A stretch of DNA of 64,000 nucleotides, taken from the NCBI RefSeq assembly GCF_014196255.1, contig NZ_JACIDH010000009.1, forward strand, positions 83,233-147,232. The letters run 5' to 3'. Numbering within the stretch: the first letter of the stretch is position 1; each line of letters starts with the position of its first letter. The stretch comes from Sphingomonas pseudosanguinis. Lineage in GTDB: Bacteria; Pseudomonadota; Alphaproteobacteria; Sphingomonadales; Sphingomonadaceae. This document shows positions 8,585-17,024 of this stretch, piece after piece. The notes under the pieces were generated by a model that saw nothing but the letters and a program-made list of their open reading frames with translations, was not told the origin of the DNA and made no database searches. The position numbers and the translations under genes are program-made.

Positions 8585-8935
8585 TTAACCCCTGATGCCC
8601 GCAAAGGTAACCGCCGCACCTTTATTGGGGTGGGCGCGAGCGGGCGTGTCGCACCCTGTCCTGTCCCTGCTCAAAGCATAGACGAAGCGGTGACGCTGTT
8701 CGCTGCCCCGGGGCGGTTTTCGCAAGGCCTTTTCTTCCGACCGGCTCAGGGTGAAGCGCCGGTCGTTCTTCGTGGTGAGACAGGGCTCGACATCGCCGAT
8801 CTGAATCCGGTGCAGCTGCCGCTTCTTGTCGTCCGGCTGCGTCCGACTGACGCTGTCCATCCAGTCTTCGATGCGGGAATCCAACCTTCTCGCAGCATTG
8901 AAGTAAGCCAACGTGCCGACACACGCTTTTCGCAT
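8585..8935 (-). CDS. Weak hypothetical protein
   Basis: A possible 116-residue product starting at the ATG at 8935. The composition is charged and not obviously a shadow, since no convincing gene lies opposite. I recognise no domain, signal peptide or membrane segment. It could be a remnant of a larger gene. It is listed only because the region is otherwise empty. Confidence 0.2.
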   Translation of the reverse strand: MRKACVGTLAYFNAARRLDSRIEDWMDSVSRTQPDDKKRQLHRIQIGDVEPCLTTKNDRRFTLSRSEEKALRKPPRGSEQRHRFVYALSRDRTGCDTPARAHPNKGAAVTFAGIRG

Positions 8936-9233
8936 CGATCCACAGGCCCCGCTGCCCGTGCTGAAGCACAAGGCCTTTGCTTGGCTACCGGGCGGCGCAC
9001 ACCAGCGCCGCCCCCATTCTCTCCTTGGCAGGAAGCAACTAGGCCAGCGCCGGGCACCGCCCCGCCGCAGGCCTTTTTTCATGACCGGTGGAGTAGGGGG
9101 AACCAGCAGGGTTCCCCCCACGCCGGCTCGCCTTCCCCTTCCGGTAAGGCGCTGCCGCCTGCCTGATCGCCGCGCTACGCCCACCGCCAGGCGTTCATCC
9201 AGCCCCGCGCGGCCGGTCACTCGCTCGCATCGG

Positions 9234-9264
9234 TCCGGCCCCTGCGGGCCTCCCCTGGCTACGC
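9234..9264. repeat. 31-bp dispersed repeat, copy 1
   Basis: Matches 10405-10435 at 26 of 31 positions; both copies share the ends CGGCCCCTG and TCCCCTGGCTACGC and have the same orientation. The two copies bracket the small-gene cluster 9500-10301. No coding frame explains the conservation. Confidence 0.55.
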
Positions 9265-9499
9265 CTCGACCAGCCGCATCGGCTGCTATGCGGCCCGCTT
9301 CTCTAACCCGAAAATTTGGGGCCGGGGAAGCGCCGCGCCGGGCATCGAGCCCGCCGCGGCGCTGCTAGCGCGGCGACCCGGAAAAGGGGTTGCAAGCTGG
9401 CAATCGTCGGGCCTCTGATCCGCTACGCACGCACCAGGTCAACCAGAGAGGAGAGAGGGAGAAAGCGTGGGTGTCACTGCCTTAGCGAGGAAGCATTCC

Positions 9500-9718
9500 A
9501 TGTTCCTCCATCATGCCGTCCAGCCTGCCCGCATCGACGCCGTCATCGCCTGCCAATTGCTAAGCGAAACGCATCCATCACCAGCTGCGATCAGCCTTGC
9601 CCAGGCTCGCGATTTCGAGCGTCTGCTCCGCCGCAATAACGGCGGTCAGTCTGATGACGGCATCATCGCTCAGCGCGGACGTCCGGCCATGTGTGACTAC
9701 ATTTGGAGGCGTCAGTGA
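9500..9718 (+). CDS. Small hypothetical protein of the mobilisation region
   Basis: 72 residues starting at the ATG at 9500, which has GAGGAAG at 9487-9493. An in-frame GTG at 9467 behind a purine-rich run is an alternative. The product (FLHHAVQPARIDAVIACQLL and on) has no recognisable domain and appears soluble. Its stop codon overlaps the next start (GTGA), so the two form a small operon closed by the terminator at 9931-9971. Confidence 0.5.
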   Translation: MFLHHAVQPARIDAVIACQLLSETHPSPAAISLAQARDFERLLRRNNGGQSDDGIIAQRGRPAMCDYIWRRQ

Positions 9719-9900
9719 CGCACCTGTCGCTCGCCGCGATCGCTGTCCTGTTCGACTATGATCCGGCCGTCATCGCGATCATCCACGAGGCACAATTCCA
9801 ACGTCGGCCGGTGACCATCGATCGCGATGCGCAGGCCTCGCTTTCGATGCGGCTCGCCGACGATCAGCTGGGTGACCTGTCCTGGTCAGCGGTGAAATAG
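9715..9900 (+). CDS. Small hypothetical protein, translationally coupled
   Basis: 61 residues. The GTG at 9715 is chosen because GGAGG lies at 9705-9709 and the start overlaps the previous stop as GTGA; a TTG at 9703 would place the Shine-Dalgarno inside the gene. The sequence (THLSLAAIAVLFDYDPAVIA onward) is short and unrecognised. Sharing a transcript with the 72-residue protein suggests a joint role, which is inference only. Confidence 0.5.
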   Translation: MTHLSLAAIAVLFDYDPAVIAIIHEAQFQRRPVTIDRDAQASLSMRLADDQLGDLSWSAVK

Positions 9901-9930
9901 AACACCCCAAACGAGACCTTATCGCCATTC

Positions 9931-9971
9931 ATGGGCAAGCGCCGGCTGCGTCAGCGCTTGCCCATTTTTTT
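9931..9971 (+). terminator. Rho-independent terminator
   Basis: ATGGGCAAGCGC at 9931-9942 pairs perfectly with 9954-9965 (12-bp stem, 11-nt loop), followed by a run of seven T. It closes the small two-gene operon ending at 9900. Confidence 0.85.
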
Positions 9972-10079
9972 GCTTCATACCGCCAAGACGGCTGCGCCTC
10001 GATCTCGCTAGAAAACGAATGGCCGCGCAGGGTGGCAGCCCTGCCCGGCCATCGTGAAAAGATGTCGGTCGTGATCGGC

Positions 10080-10301
10080 TCAGGCTGACGCCGTGAGCCC
10101 CTTCTCGACCTCTTCCAGCTTGCGCGAGGCAGAGGCGAAGCCGCCTTTGGCTGACGCCAAAAGCCGGCTCTCGACTTCGTCCAACTCAAGGACCTTCACC
10201 GCCTTCCTGAGCGGCTCCAACCGGGTGAGCGGCAGCTTGAAAAGCCCTGCCCTTTCCACCGCGCCGATCGCGGCCAGTTCTACGTCCAATGACTTCGCCA
10301 T
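10080..10301 (-). CDS. Small helical hypothetical protein
   Basis: 73 residues, rich in Leu, Lys, Glu and Ala, starting MAKSLDVELAAIGAVERAGL. It is probably all-helical and possibly coiled-coil in the second half (KLEEVEKGL). It has no signal or membrane segment and I recognise no family. It is transcribed away from the tra genes and sits between the terminator at 9931-9971 and the candidate oriT region, a position typical of accessory mobilisation proteins, though nothing in the sequence proves this. Confidence 0.5.
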   Translation of the reverse strand: MAKSLDVELAAIGAVERAGLFKLPLTRLEPLRKAVKVLELDEVESRLLASAKGGFASASRKLEEVEKGLTASA

Positions 10302-10404
10302 AGTCTTGCCTTTCGGTCGGACTGATCGGGCTCTGAACCGGCTCGGTGTAGTCGATGGCGATCGCTCGGCAAACCCCTGGTCGCGTCCGCCTCGCTTGTC
10401 TGGG

Positions 10405-10435
10405 TTCGGCCCCTGTGAGGGTCCCCTGGCTACGC
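10405..10435. repeat. 31-bp dispersed repeat, copy 2
   Basis: Second copy of the repeat at 9234-9264 (26 of 31 identical, same orientation), in the long non-coding segment before the tra operon. Confidence 0.55.
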
Positions 10436-10653
10436 ATCGGCCGACGGTGCCCCGCGATCTGGGGCCGCGGATCGATGCTGTTCCGCCTCACGGCGGCCGG
10501 TGCCCCGCGAAAAACCGGAGCCGGTCTGCGAACCGCCGAGGGGCTGGGCTGACCCTGGCATCACATGGGATTTCGAGGGGACAGGATGCACACCGTACGC
10601 ACGTTGTGCCACAGAAACAGACCTTAAAACAGTATGTTAGCATGATATTGGAG

Positions 10654-10717
10654 TGCTGCAAATCGTGTTACATTTGCTGCACAATGTAACACATGGGTGC
10701 TGCATAATGTAACACAT
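10654..10717. repeat. Iteron-like array upstream of the tra operon
   Basis: Three TGCTGCA units start at 10654, 10675 and 10698 (21- and 23-bp spacing, about two helical turns). The second and third continue as near-identical blocks ending in ATGTAACACAT; the first carries the same block inverted as GTGTTACA. A further GTAACAC follows at 10751. Regular spacing and mixed orientation point to binding sites for a dimeric DNA-binding protein, most simply the ribbon-helix-helix protein encoded just downstream. Confidence 0.6.
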
Positions 10718-10779
10718 TCACCTTTTGCCATTTAGAACAATACGTTATCCGTAACACAAAGTCGTACATGCATAAGATT

Positions 10780-10800
10780 GATGGCGGTGTGGTCCTTGCC
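10780..10800 (+). other. Candidate oriT nick region
   Basis: The stretch GCGGTGTGGTCCTT (10784-10797) resembles the F plasmid nic region, in which TraI cuts within GGGGTGT/GGTGCTT. By analogy the nick would fall between 10790 and 10791. It lies 80 bp before the ribbon-helix-helix, TraD and TraI genes and next to an iteron-like array, where an F-type oriT would be expected. The match is short, so this is a candidate only. Confidence 0.4.
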
Positions 10801-10825
10801 AGGGTGTACGTCTTGGGATAAGGTC

Positions 10826-10872
10826 AGACCGCCTTTTCAATGCCCACCAGCCTCCCTGCTAGGAGGCGGTCT
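10826..10872 (+). promoter_or_regulatory. Hairpin covering a ribosome binding site
   Basis: AGACCGCCT at 10826-10834 is perfectly complementary to AGGCGGTCT at 10864-10872. The downstream arm overlaps the AGGAGG Shine-Dalgarno (10861-10866) and the first base of the TTG start of the ribbon-helix-helix gene. If formed in mRNA it would block translation of the first tra gene; it may instead be an operator in DNA. Confidence 0.45.
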
Positions 10873-11162
10873 TGAGTATCAAACACCAGCATTGCTCTAT
10901 CCGTGTGGATGGAGAGCGATCTGCTCGGCTAAAGGTGCGAGCCGTTGCCGAGAAATGCAGCGTGTCCGAACTGGTCCGCCGTGCCGTCGACGCATATTTA
11001 GCAGACGAGCGACAATTGTCTGCCAGTGATCTTCGTGTCCGCCAGCTGAGCGAATACTCGCAGATCGCGCTCGATACGATCATCGCCAAAACCTACCCCG
11101 AATTACGCGATGTGATCGTGGCCAAAACCAACGAGCGCATGGTCCAATATCATGGCCAATGA
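10872..11162 (+). CDS. Ribbon-helix-helix accessory protein of the mobilisation operon
   Basis: 96 residues. A ribbon-helix-helix (CopG/MetJ/Arc-like) fold is suggested by the strand CSIRVDGERSARLKVRAVAE followed by CSVSELVRRAVDAYLADE. The TTG start at 10872 is supported by AGGAGG at 10861-10866. Encoded directly before TraD and TraI and overlapping traD by 11 nt, it is placed like TraY/TrwA-type relaxosome accessory proteins, which bind near oriT and repress their own operon. The iteron-like repeats upstream are its likely sites. The C-terminal half (EYSQIALDTIIAKTYPELRD) is helical and may form tetramers or contact TraD. Confidence 0.75.
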   Translation: MSIKHQHCSIRVDGERSARLKVRAVAEKCSVSELVRRAVDAYLADERQLSASDLRVRQLSEYSQIALDTIIAKTYPELRDVIVAKTNERMVQYHGQ

Positions 11163-13497
11163 CATCCGCACCGACGGCAGTGCCGTGCCCCTGAAGCACG
11201 CCTCCGCGCGCGGCGAGGTCACGCGCAATTCGGGCAATTTCACCCGCGGCAGCCAGCTCCTCAGCCATGAGATTCTCATGTGGCTGTCAGGCGCGAAAAA
11301 GCCGCTCATCGTCTGGGCGGTCTGCCTGGCGCTGACCTACACCATCATCCTATCGGTGACGCTCAGCGAGAACAATTTCCAGCTCATCTGCATGCGCGTC
11401 CTGGCGGGTTTCTGGGACTGGTGCGGCCTCGATCTGATGAAGCGCGTCCACCTCCTCTTGCCCGATAATTCGATCCGCCAAACCGCGATGGGCTACGTGC
11501 CTTACGTGCCCGAGGTGATGGCCGCTTGCGCGAAGGCAAAGCGGGCGCTCATCGGCTCTTTCCTGCTCGCCACCTTCGTCGCCGTACCGCTCGCCATCTG
11601 GTATATCGACTACGCCAAACAGCGTGGCTCCGAGATCCTCGACGAGCATCACGAGCGCGGCGCCATGCTAGTCGAACGCGACGTGCTGTATCACGCGGTC
11701 GCCAGCCATAACCGCAAATCCTTCGTCGCCGATGCCGCGCGTTTCTTCCCTGGCTACGACCCCGACGCGGTGCTGAAAATGCCCTTCGATGCACGCAAGG
11801 CAGCGGGCATTCATCACCCCTATAAGCTGGCCGGCATCCCCTATCCGCACCGGCTCGAACAGTCGCACACCATGATCATCGGAACGACCGGTGCGGGCAA
11901 GACGAGCGTGCTGCGCGCGCTCATCGCGCAGATGCGCGAGCGCCAGGACACCGCGGTCATTTTCGATCTCACCGGGGCCTATGTCGAGGCGTTCTACGAC
12001 CCCGCGCGCGACACCATCCTGAACCCCTTCGACCAGCGCTGCCCGGCCTGGTCGATCTTCAATGACTGCACCAGCTATAGCGACTTCGTCGCGGCCGCCT
12101 CCGCGCTCATTCCATCGGATGGCGGGGCGACCGATCCGTTCTGGGCGATGGCGGCGCGCACCCTGTTCGTCGAGATGTGCATGAAGCTCATCGAGCACGG
12201 CCAGACGAGCAATGCAGCCCTTGCCCAGAACCTGATGACCGCCGACCTGAAGAAGGTTCACGCCTATCTCGCCAAGACCATCGCCGACCCGCTGACCGCG
12301 CCCGAGGCGGCACGCATGGCGGAGTCGATCCGCGCGGTCTTCAACACCAACGCGCAGGTGCTGCGCTTCCTGCCCGACACCGGCCGCCGGTTCTCGATCC
12401 GCGAATGGATCACCGGCGAAAAGCAGCCCGGCGCCATCCTCTTCATCACCAGCCAATATCCCGATCTGGAGATGAACCGGGCGCTGCTGACGCTGTGGAC
12501 CAACCTTTCCATCCACGCCCTCATGACCATGCCGCGCAGCCACGCTTTGCGCACCTGGTTCATGTTCGACGAGCTGGGCGCGCTCCATCGTCTGCCTGCT
12601 ATCGAACAGGGCCTCCAGACCGCGCGCAATTTCGGTGGTGCGATGATCCTGGGGCTGCACTCGTTCGAGAAGCTGGTGCAGATCTATGGTCAGGAAAATG
12701 CCCGCAACCTGTCCTCGCTGGCGCGCAACAAACTGATCCTGGCAGCAGCCGATCTCGACACCGCCGAACAGTGCAGCCGCTATATCGGCAACCGCGAGGT
12801 CCGGCAGATGGATGAGGCCTATAGCTATGGCCATAATTCCACCCGTGATGCCTCGACCCTGACGCCGCGAAAACAGGTCGAACCGCTCGTCATCCCCGAC
12901 GACATCACCAACCTGCCCTCGATGCACGGCTTCCTCAAATATCCCGATGGTTTTCCAGCCGCCAGGGTCGTGCTCGAATGGCAGCATTACCCCAAGGTCG
13001 CCGAGGGCTTCGTCACCCGCCGGGTAAGCCCGGCGGGGATCGCCAAACGCGGAAGTGAGGGGGGACCGCCTGCCGGGGGAGGAAGCGAGGGCGGCGGGCG
13101 TGATGGCGCGGCGCAGGCCCCCGCCGCACTGGCGGAGGCGGCGATCGAGCCGGGGAGTGCTGCCGCCAATATCGCTAATCTCCAGGCGGCCAATATCCTG
13201 TCGGCGCCGAGCGAAAATCAGCAGGCTGCCAATGATCAGGTCGCGCCTGCCGAGACACCCTCGAAAGCGGACACGAGTGTCTCGGAGCAGCCGCGCGATC
13301 TGCCCATCCAGCCGGTTGCGGCACCGGTTGCTGCACCGGTCGCCGCCCCTCCTTCGGACGTGGCCCGCTCCAACGGTCTCGATGGCGTGGTCGGCGTCAC
13401 CACCACCGCCCCCGCTCCGGTCGAGGATCAGGCGCTGGTCGAGATGCGGCAGGCCACCGCGGAGCGCAGTGACGATGGCATGGGGATGGGCGACTGA
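11152..13497 (+). CDS. traD: Type IV secretion coupling protein (TraD/VirD4 family)
   Basis: 781 residues. Two membrane segments lie in the N-terminal 165 residues (around PLIVWAVCLALTYTIILSV and GSFLLATFVAVPLAIWYI). The ATPase follows, with Walker A GTTGAGKTS at about 243-251 and Walker B WFMFDELGAL near 470, and the motif GLQTARNFGGAMILGLHS. After about residue 620 the protein becomes a Gly/Ala/Pro-rich tail with repeats of PVAAPVAAP, longer than in many relatives. It would bring the relaxosome to a secretion channel at the inner membrane. Its stop overlaps the traI start by 1 nt (TGATG). No mating-pair genes are visible, so it may rely on a helper element. Confidence 0.92.
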   Translation: MANDIRTDGSAVPLKHASARGEVTRNSGNFTRGSQLLSHEILMWLSGAKKPLIVWAVCLALTYTIILSVTLSENNFQLICMRVLAGFWDWCGLDLMKRVHLLLPDNSIRQTAMGYVPYVPEVMAACAKAKRALIGSFLLATFVAVPLAIWYIDYAKQRGSEILDEHHERGAMLVERDVLYHAVASHNRKSFVADAARFFPGYDPDAVLKMPFDARKAAGIHHPYKLAGIPYPHRLEQSHTMIIGTTGAGKTSVLRALIAQMRERQDTAVIFDLTGAYVEAFYDPARDTILNPFDQRCPAWSIFNDCTSYSDFVAAASALIPSDGGATDPFWAMAARTLFVEMCMKLIEHGQTSNAALAQNLMTADLKKVHAYLAKTIADPLTAPEAARMAESIRAVFNTNAQVLRFLPDTGRRFSIREWITGEKQPGAILFITSQYPDLEMNRALLTLWTNLSIHALMTMPRSHALRTWFMFDELGALHRLPAIEQGLQTARNFGGAMILGLHSFEKLVQIYGQENARNLSSLARNKLILAAADLDTAEQCSRYIGNREVRQMDEAYSYGHNSTRDASTLTPRKQVEPLVIPDDITNLPSMHGFLKYPDGFPAARVVLEWQHYPKVAEGFVTRRVSPAGIAKRGSEGGPPAGGGSEGGGRDGAAQAPAALAEAAIEPGSAAANIANLQAANILSAPSENQQAANDQVAPAETPSKADTSVSEQPRDLPIQPVAAPVAAPVAAPPSDVARSNGLDGVVGVTTTAPAPVEDQALVEMRQATAERSDDGMGMGD

Positions 13498-16400
13498 TGC
13501 TCTCCGTTGCATCCGTGCGCTCCGCCTCGGGCGCGGCCAATTACTATGGCAAGGACGACTTCGCCTCCGCCGATTACTATGCCGGCAAGGACGCCGGCGA
13601 GGTCAGCATCTGGGCGGGCGCTGGCGCCGAAGCGGTCGGGCTCACCGGCGATGTCGGCAAGGCGGACCTGGAGCGCACGCTCAATGGCGAGCTGCCCTCG
13701 GGCGAGAAGGTCGGCCAGGTCGAGAACCGGCGCGCCGGCATCGACCTGACCTTCTCGGCACCCAAGTCGGTCTCGCTCACGGCCTATGTCGCCGGCGACA
13801 AGCGCATCCTCGGCAAGGACGGCGCGCATATGGCCGCCGTCCGCCAGACCATGGCCTGGGTCGAGAAGAACCTCACGCAAGGACGCAAGGACATAGACGG
13901 GCGGAAAGTACCGATCGCGTCGGGCAACCTCACCTACGGCCTGTTCCAGCACGACACGAGCCGCGCGCTCGACCCGCAGGCGCATATCCATGCGGTCATC
14001 GCCAACATGACCCGTATGCCGGACGGCAAATGGCAGGCGCTGCATGCCGACAAAATCTGGGCCGGCAACACCGTCATCGGCTCGATCTATCATGCCTATC
14101 TACGCAGCGAGATGGAGAAGCTCGGCTATAAGATCGAGGCGACCGGCAAGCACGGCACCTTCGAGATCGCCGGCGTGCCCAAGGACGTCATCGACGCCTT
14201 CAGCCAGCGCCGCGCCGACATATTGGCGACCGCCGAAGGTCTCGGGCTGAAAAGCGCGCAAGGCTTGCGCAGCGTCACCGCACGCACCCGCGATCCCAAG
14301 CTCAATGTCGAGGACCGCGCTGGCCTGCAGAGGGACTGGCAGGACAAGGCGGCCGGGCTCGGCTTCGATGGCAAGCAGATCCTGCGCGATGCCGAACGCG
14401 AGGTCGCAGGCCAGAGCCATGTGGTGAGCGGCCCGCTCGATCGCGGCTATCAGATGATCAGCGAGGCGGTGCAGTCGGCGCGCGCGCTTGTCGGCCACCT
14501 CCTCGCCACCCCCGATCCGCTGGTCGACCGCGCGGTCGCGCGCATCGTCGTCTCGCCGGCCGCCGCGCGCGCACAGTTCGCCGTGGCCTCGGCGGTGCGC
14601 ATCCATGCCCAGCGCGAAGCCGCCTTCGACACCGATCGGCTGGGCAAGACCGCGCTCGACCTGCACCTGAAGGGCGTCACGATCGAGCATATCGAGAACC
14701 GCATCACCCAGCTTGTCGGCAAGGGGCTGCTCATCCCGGGCCAGGTGCGCGATCATGAGACGACCTATACGGCGGTCACCACCCGCGAAGGGCTGGTGAC
14801 CGAGGAGCGTATCCTGGGCGAGATGGAGCGCGGTCGTGGTACGGCCAGCGCGATCGTCGCTGCGGCCGACGCGCCCGACCGGCTGCAGGCCGCCTCACCG
14901 CATGAACTCAATCCCGGCCAGCTCGCGGCCGCCACCATGATCGTCGCCAGCGAGGACCGCATCGTCGTTGTCCAGGGCGTCGCGGGTGCCGGCAAGTCGA
15001 CCATGCTCCAGGCGGTCGCGCGCGTCGCCGAGGCGGAAGGACGCAAGGTGCTGGGTCTCGCCTTCCAGAACAAGATGGTCGCCGACCTGAAGGAGGGAGC
15101 CGGCATCGAGGCGCAGACGATCGCGTCCTTCATCTGGGCCAATGAGCGCTTCCTCGTCGAACCCGACAGTGCCGCTGCCAGGCTGCGCCGCGACGAGCTG
15201 AAGAACACCATCATCGCCGTCGACGAGACCTCGATGGTGTCGAGCGCCGATATGCTGAAGCTGGTCCGGATCACCGAGACACTGGGCATCGACCGGCTGG
15301 CGCTGGTCGGCGATCGCCAGCAGCTCTCCTCGATCGACGCCGGCAAGGCGTTCGCCATGCTGCAGGCGGGCGGTGCCGCGACCGCGCGCATGGACATGAA
15401 TATCCGCCAGCGCACCGACACGCTGCGCACGGTTGCCGCCCTCGCCAATGTCGGCAAGGCATCGCAGGCGCTGCGCGTGCTCGGCGACCGGGTGATCGAG
15501 ACCAAGGGGGAAGATCCCGCCGCGCATGCCGCCGAGCGCTGGCTGAACCTGTCCCCGGCCGAGCGTGAGGCGACCGCCGTCTTTGCCTCGGGCCGCGTCG
15601 CACGCCAGACGATCAACGCCGACATCCAGGCGGGCTTGCGCAAGGAAGGGGCGCTGACCGGCAGCGGCGAGACGGTCAGCGTCTATGAGAGCGTCAATGC
15701 CACGCGCGAGGAGCTGCGCTACGCCCATACCTACAAGCAAGGCCAGACGCTGCATGTGACGGGCAACGTTCCCGAAGTGTCGTTGCGGCGCGGCACCTTT
15801 CAGGTCACCCGCACCTTTGCCAATGGCAAAATCGAGATCGAGGGCAATGGCCGGCGCCACCGCTTCGAGCCCGCCAAGATCGATCCGCGCATCACCATCG
15901 AGCGGCTGCAGCTCTCCACCAAAACCGACATCACCCTGCATGAGGGCGAGCGCATCCGCTGGACCGCCAATGACAAGGCGCGCGGCATGCTCAATTCCGC
16001 GCTCGCCCGCGTGCTGGGCACCAAGGACGGTCACATCACCGTCGAACTGGCCAACAAGGATGTCGTCACGCTGGCGCCGGGCGATCCGATGCTGGCCCGG
16101 CTTGACCTCGCCTATTCGCTCAACATGCACATGGCGCAAGGGATCACCACCGACAAGGCGATCACCGTCATGGCGAGCTATGAGCAGAACCTCTCCAACC
16201 AGCGGCTGTTCAACGTCGGGGTGACGCGTGTCCGCGACGATCTCACCGTTGTCGTCGATGACAGCAAGAAGCTGATGGCCAGGCTCGACCGCAATGCGGG
16301 CAACAAGACCTCCGCGCTGGAGACGCTCGGCCGGCTCGACATCGACGGGCCGGGTGCCCGCACCACCCCGACCACCTCGCAGCCGCGCGGTGCAGCCGCC

Positions 16401-16730
16401 CAGTCGCGCCAGGGCGACAGCGCGGCCTCGGCGATCGTGGGCGCGCGCGAACCGATCGATCTCAGCGACCTGCCGCCGATGCCCGCCTTCAGCCGCGAGG
16501 ACGCCGCCCGCTACGCGAGCGATGACGGCCTGCGTGGGCTGAGCGCAGGCGACGACCTGACCGGCGTCCGCTGGCCGCTGCCGGGGAACGAGGCGGTGCC
16601 TCTGGCCCGGGGGGACGCGCTTGATCCGCTGCTGCCGGGCGCGGGCAAGCCGGAGGCCGATCCGCCGATGCCGGCGCGGGGCGAGCAATTGCTGCCGGTC
16701 CCTGAGAAGAATCTCGGTCTCGAACTGTGA
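13497..16730 (+). CDS. traI: MobF-family conjugative relaxase-helicase (TraI/TrwC type)
   Basis: 1077 residues. The TrwC-type relaxase domain (about 1-310) has two Tyr pairs near the start (Tyr16-Tyr17 and Tyr27-Tyr28) and the metal-binding three-His motif in HDTSRALDPQAHIHAVIANM. The second half is a RecD-like helicase with Walker A GVAGAGKST near residue 495, the DEAD-like box IIAVDETSM and later motifs LALVGDRQQLSSID and NVGVTRVRDDL. It would nick one strand at oriT, remain bound to the 5' end and unwind the plasmid. It is shorter than F TraI (about 1750 residues) and closer to TrwC size. The C-terminal 100 residues are Pro-rich. Last gene of the three-gene operon. Confidence 0.95.
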   Translation: MLSVASVRSASGAANYYGKDDFASADYYAGKDAGEVSIWAGAGAEAVGLTGDVGKADLERTLNGELPSGEKVGQVENRRAGIDLTFSAPKSVSLTAYVAGDKRILGKDGAHMAAVRQTMAWVEKNLTQGRKDIDGRKVPIASGNLTYGLFQHDTSRALDPQAHIHAVIANMTRMPDGKWQALHADKIWAGNTVIGSIYHAYLRSEMEKLGYKIEATGKHGTFEIAGVPKDVIDAFSQRRADILATAEGLGLKSAQGLRSVTARTRDPKLNVEDRAGLQRDWQDKAAGLGFDGKQILRDAEREVAGQSHVVSGPLDRGYQMISEAVQSARALVGHLLATPDPLVDRAVARIVVSPAAARAQFAVASAVRIHAQREAAFDTDRLGKTALDLHLKGVTIEHIENRITQLVGKGLLIPGQVRDHETTYTAVTTREGLVTEERILGEMERGRGTASAIVAAADAPDRLQAASPHELNPGQLAAATMIVASEDRIVVVQGVAGAGKSTMLQAVARVAEAEGRKVLGLAFQNKMVADLKEGAGIEAQTIASFIWANERFLVEPDSAAARLRRDELKNTIIAVDETSMVSSADMLKLVRITETLGIDRLALVGDRQQLSSIDAGKAFAMLQAGGAATARMDMNIRQRTDTLRTVAALANVGKASQALRVLGDRVIETKGEDPAAHAAERWLNLSPAEREATAVFASGRVARQTINADIQAGLRKEGALTGSGETVSVYESVNATREELRYAHTYKQGQTLHVTGNVPEVSLRRGTFQVTRTFANGKIEIEGNGRRHRFEPAKIDPRITIERLQLSTKTDITLHEGERIRWTANDKARGMLNSALARVLGTKDGHITVELANKDVVTLAPGDPMLARLDLAYSLNMHMAQGITTDKAITVMASYEQNLSNQRLFNVGVTRVRDDLTVVVDDSKKLMARLDRNAGNKTSALETLGRLDIDGPGARTTPTTSQPRGAAAQSRQGDSAASAIVGAREPIDLSDLPPMPAFSREDAARYASDDGLRGLSAGDDLTGVRWPLPGNEAVPLARGDALDPLLPGAGKPEADPPMPARGEQLLPVPEKNLGLEL

Positions 16731-17024
16731 GCCAGCTCCTCGCCCATGCCTTCAGCTTGGCAAGAATCCACGCGGGCAGGCTCATCGGGGTCATCGCGCG
16801 AACTGATCATCTCTCATGAGACATGAGCGATCGAGGAATGATCCAGATCCGACCAATCCAAAGAGAAAAGGGAGGAAGTTTTAAGGAGAGCCGTGAGCAG
16901 GTTCAAAAGTGAGGCGAAGGGGTGCGCCTCAACCCACTGTCATGGCGTCACATAAGCAAAATAAACCCCGCCACCACGGCCACGGGGATGCTGGCCGACA
17001 TCGATCATCAGGGAGACGAACATC

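Larger units (their letters stand above)
8576..9466. other. Region without a confident gene at the left edge of the mobilisation block
   Basis: About 900 bp between the antiporter gene and the first small gene of the accessory block. I see one weak minus-strand frame (8585-8935) and one copy of a 31-bp repeat (9234-9264). Codon pattern and composition differ from the preceding genes, so this is where ordinary backbone passes into mobile-element DNA. No direct repeat or attachment site could be recognised. Confidence 0.45.

Noticed and set aside
11668..13512. 614-codon open frame on the minus strand across traD
   Set aside because: Shadow of traD: high-GC third-position effect, repetitive Arg/Gly/Asp composition and no domain, while the opposite strand has full Walker motifs.
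14895..16688. 597-codon open frame on the minus strand across traI
   Set aside because: Shadow of the relaxase-helicase gene; composition dominated by Arg, Gly and Ala with no recognisable motif.
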